Positions 14,627 through 15,158 of a DNA stretch of 15,158 nucleotides are shown here, in pieces. The notes under the pieces were generated by a model that ran no database searches, had not been told where the DNA came from, and saw only the letters and a program-made list of their open reading frames with translations. Both the position numbers and the translations under genes were made by a program. Origin of the DNA: Putridiphycobacter sp045110285 (GTDB taxonomy: Bacteria > Bacteroidota > Bacteroidia > Flavobacteriales_D > Crocinitomicaceae); the NCBI GenBank assembly GCA_045110285.1, contig JBGCGA010000119.1, positions 1 to 15,158 on the forward strand, written 5' to 3'. The first letter of the stretch is position 1; each line of letters begins with the position of its first letter.

Positions 14627-14643
14627 TTTTAAGTGCCTTAAAA
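14627..14643 (+). other. Inverted repeat just before a start codon
   Basis: TTTTAAG (14627-14633), TGC, CTTAAAA (14637-14643) form a perfect 7-bp inverted repeat ending nine bases before the ATG at 14653. It could be a small operator or a leader hairpin near the translation start. I find no clear TAnnTTTG box in front of this gene; TTGCTTTG (14597-14604) is the nearest match. Confidence 0.35.
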
Positions 14644-14652
14644 CTTTAAGTT

Positions 14653-15158
14653 ATGAAAAACATATCTACTTTTTTGCTGTTAATACTTACTCAGATTGCA
14701 ATGGCGCAGCATGATACACTTAATTCAAATCAATCATTTGCTCACATTAATGCGAATGGATGCTTATTTACCAGTGCATCTAATAATTCTAGTGGATATG
14801 GTGTGGATGATGGATCTACATTTTTTCCAAAATTAATTTATAATAGTTCATTTTGGGTAGGTGCTAAAGATCAAAACGATTCTATACGTGTTTGTGCCAA
14901 TGGTTTTATTGCTGGAGATAAAGATTTTAAAACAGGACCTGTAGCAAATTTATATTCTGCCCAAAGTTTTATTGATAAATATGATCATGTGTATTCAATT
15001 TCGTCAAGTGAGATTCAAACGCATCAGCAGAATTGGAATAATCCTAATTATACAATGCCAGCAGATATTGTAAATTGGCCAGGAAATGGAGATCTAAGTA
15101 ATGGGGAAGCAACTATTTTGGCACCTTTTGTAGATTATAATGCCAATAATTTGTATGA
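14653..15158 (+). CDS. Secreted protein, N-terminal part (probable type IX secretion substrate)
   Basis: The first 168 residues of a gene that continues past the window. A signal peptide (MKNISTFLLLILTQIAMAQ, residues 1-19) is followed by NANGCLFTS..., a segment with FPKLIYNSSFWVGAKDQNDSIRVCANGFIAGDKDFKTGP (58-96), then IQTHQQNWNNPNYTMPADIVNWPG (121-144) and APFVDYNANNLY (157-168). This series (WvGg.d....lr.a......G.DF..GP, then P..I..WP..G, then APFvD.N..g.Y) is one I recognise from large secreted proteins of Bacteroidota that usually end in a type IX sorting domain. The C-terminus is not in the window, so that domain cannot be checked. The start follows from the signal peptide. The function is unknown. 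Confidence 0.8.
   Translation, partial: MKNISTFLLLILTQIAMAQHDTLNSNQSFAHINANGCLFTSASNNSSGYGVDDGSTFFPKLIYNSSFWVGAKDQNDSIRVCANGFIAGDKDFKTGPVANLYSAQSFIDKYDHVYSISSSEIQTHQQNWNNPNYTMPADIVNWPGNGDLSNGEATILAPFVDYNANNLY

Overview
The window looks like chromosomal DNA of a low-GC Bacteroidota bacterium, most likely a flavobacterium-type marine or freshwater lineage. The signs are A/T-rich coding sequence, starts without Shine-Dalgarno sequences, promoters of the TTG / TAnnTTTG type, a TonB-dependent receptor with a carboxypeptidase-regulatory-like N-terminal domain, a LytS/LytTR two-component pair, a CvfB homologue, a DUF6787 protein, and at the right edge a large secreted protein of the kind exported by type IX secretion. 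I see no tRNA, rRNA, IS element, CRISPR array or phage gene.

Layout. Positions 1-414 hold the C-terminal end of a type 2 periplasmic-binding-protein-like protein. It is followed by an exported MORN-type repeat protein (471-1460) and an unrecognised polytopic membrane protein (1535-2275). A compact housekeeping operon runs from 2415 to 5013: purK, purE, rsmG and a small ABM-fold protein, with gaps or overlaps of at most 14 bases. A second unit (5081-7894) holds an NhaC-type Na+/H+ antiporter with an added exported N-terminal region, ruvX (13-base overlap) and a small single-span membrane protein. A DUF6787 membrane protein follows at 7996-8346.

The most interesting part is 8390-13573: a TonB-dependent receptor, a secreted TPR-like/DUF2141 fusion, a LytS-type sensor histidine kinase and a LytTR response regulator. 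In front of both the receptor and the fusion gene lies a pair of ACArTTCAk direct repeats whose starts are exactly 21 bp apart, the known geometry of LytTR-domain operators. In both copies a -7-like CATnTTTr box starts exactly 42 bp after the start of the downstream repeat, with an 8-base T run between them. The simplest reading is that the LytTR regulator encoded here controls both the outer-membrane receptor and its own operon, making a self-regulated sensing and uptake module of unknown ligand.

At the right end the RNA-binding protein CvfB is encoded convergently (13649-14482, minus strand), from a promoter that would give an almost leaderless mRNA. A divergent secreted protein starts at 14653 and runs off the window. 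No gene-free stretch exceeds 300 bases; the largest gaps (8347-8479, 10640-10768, 14483-14652) hold the regulatory sites listed.
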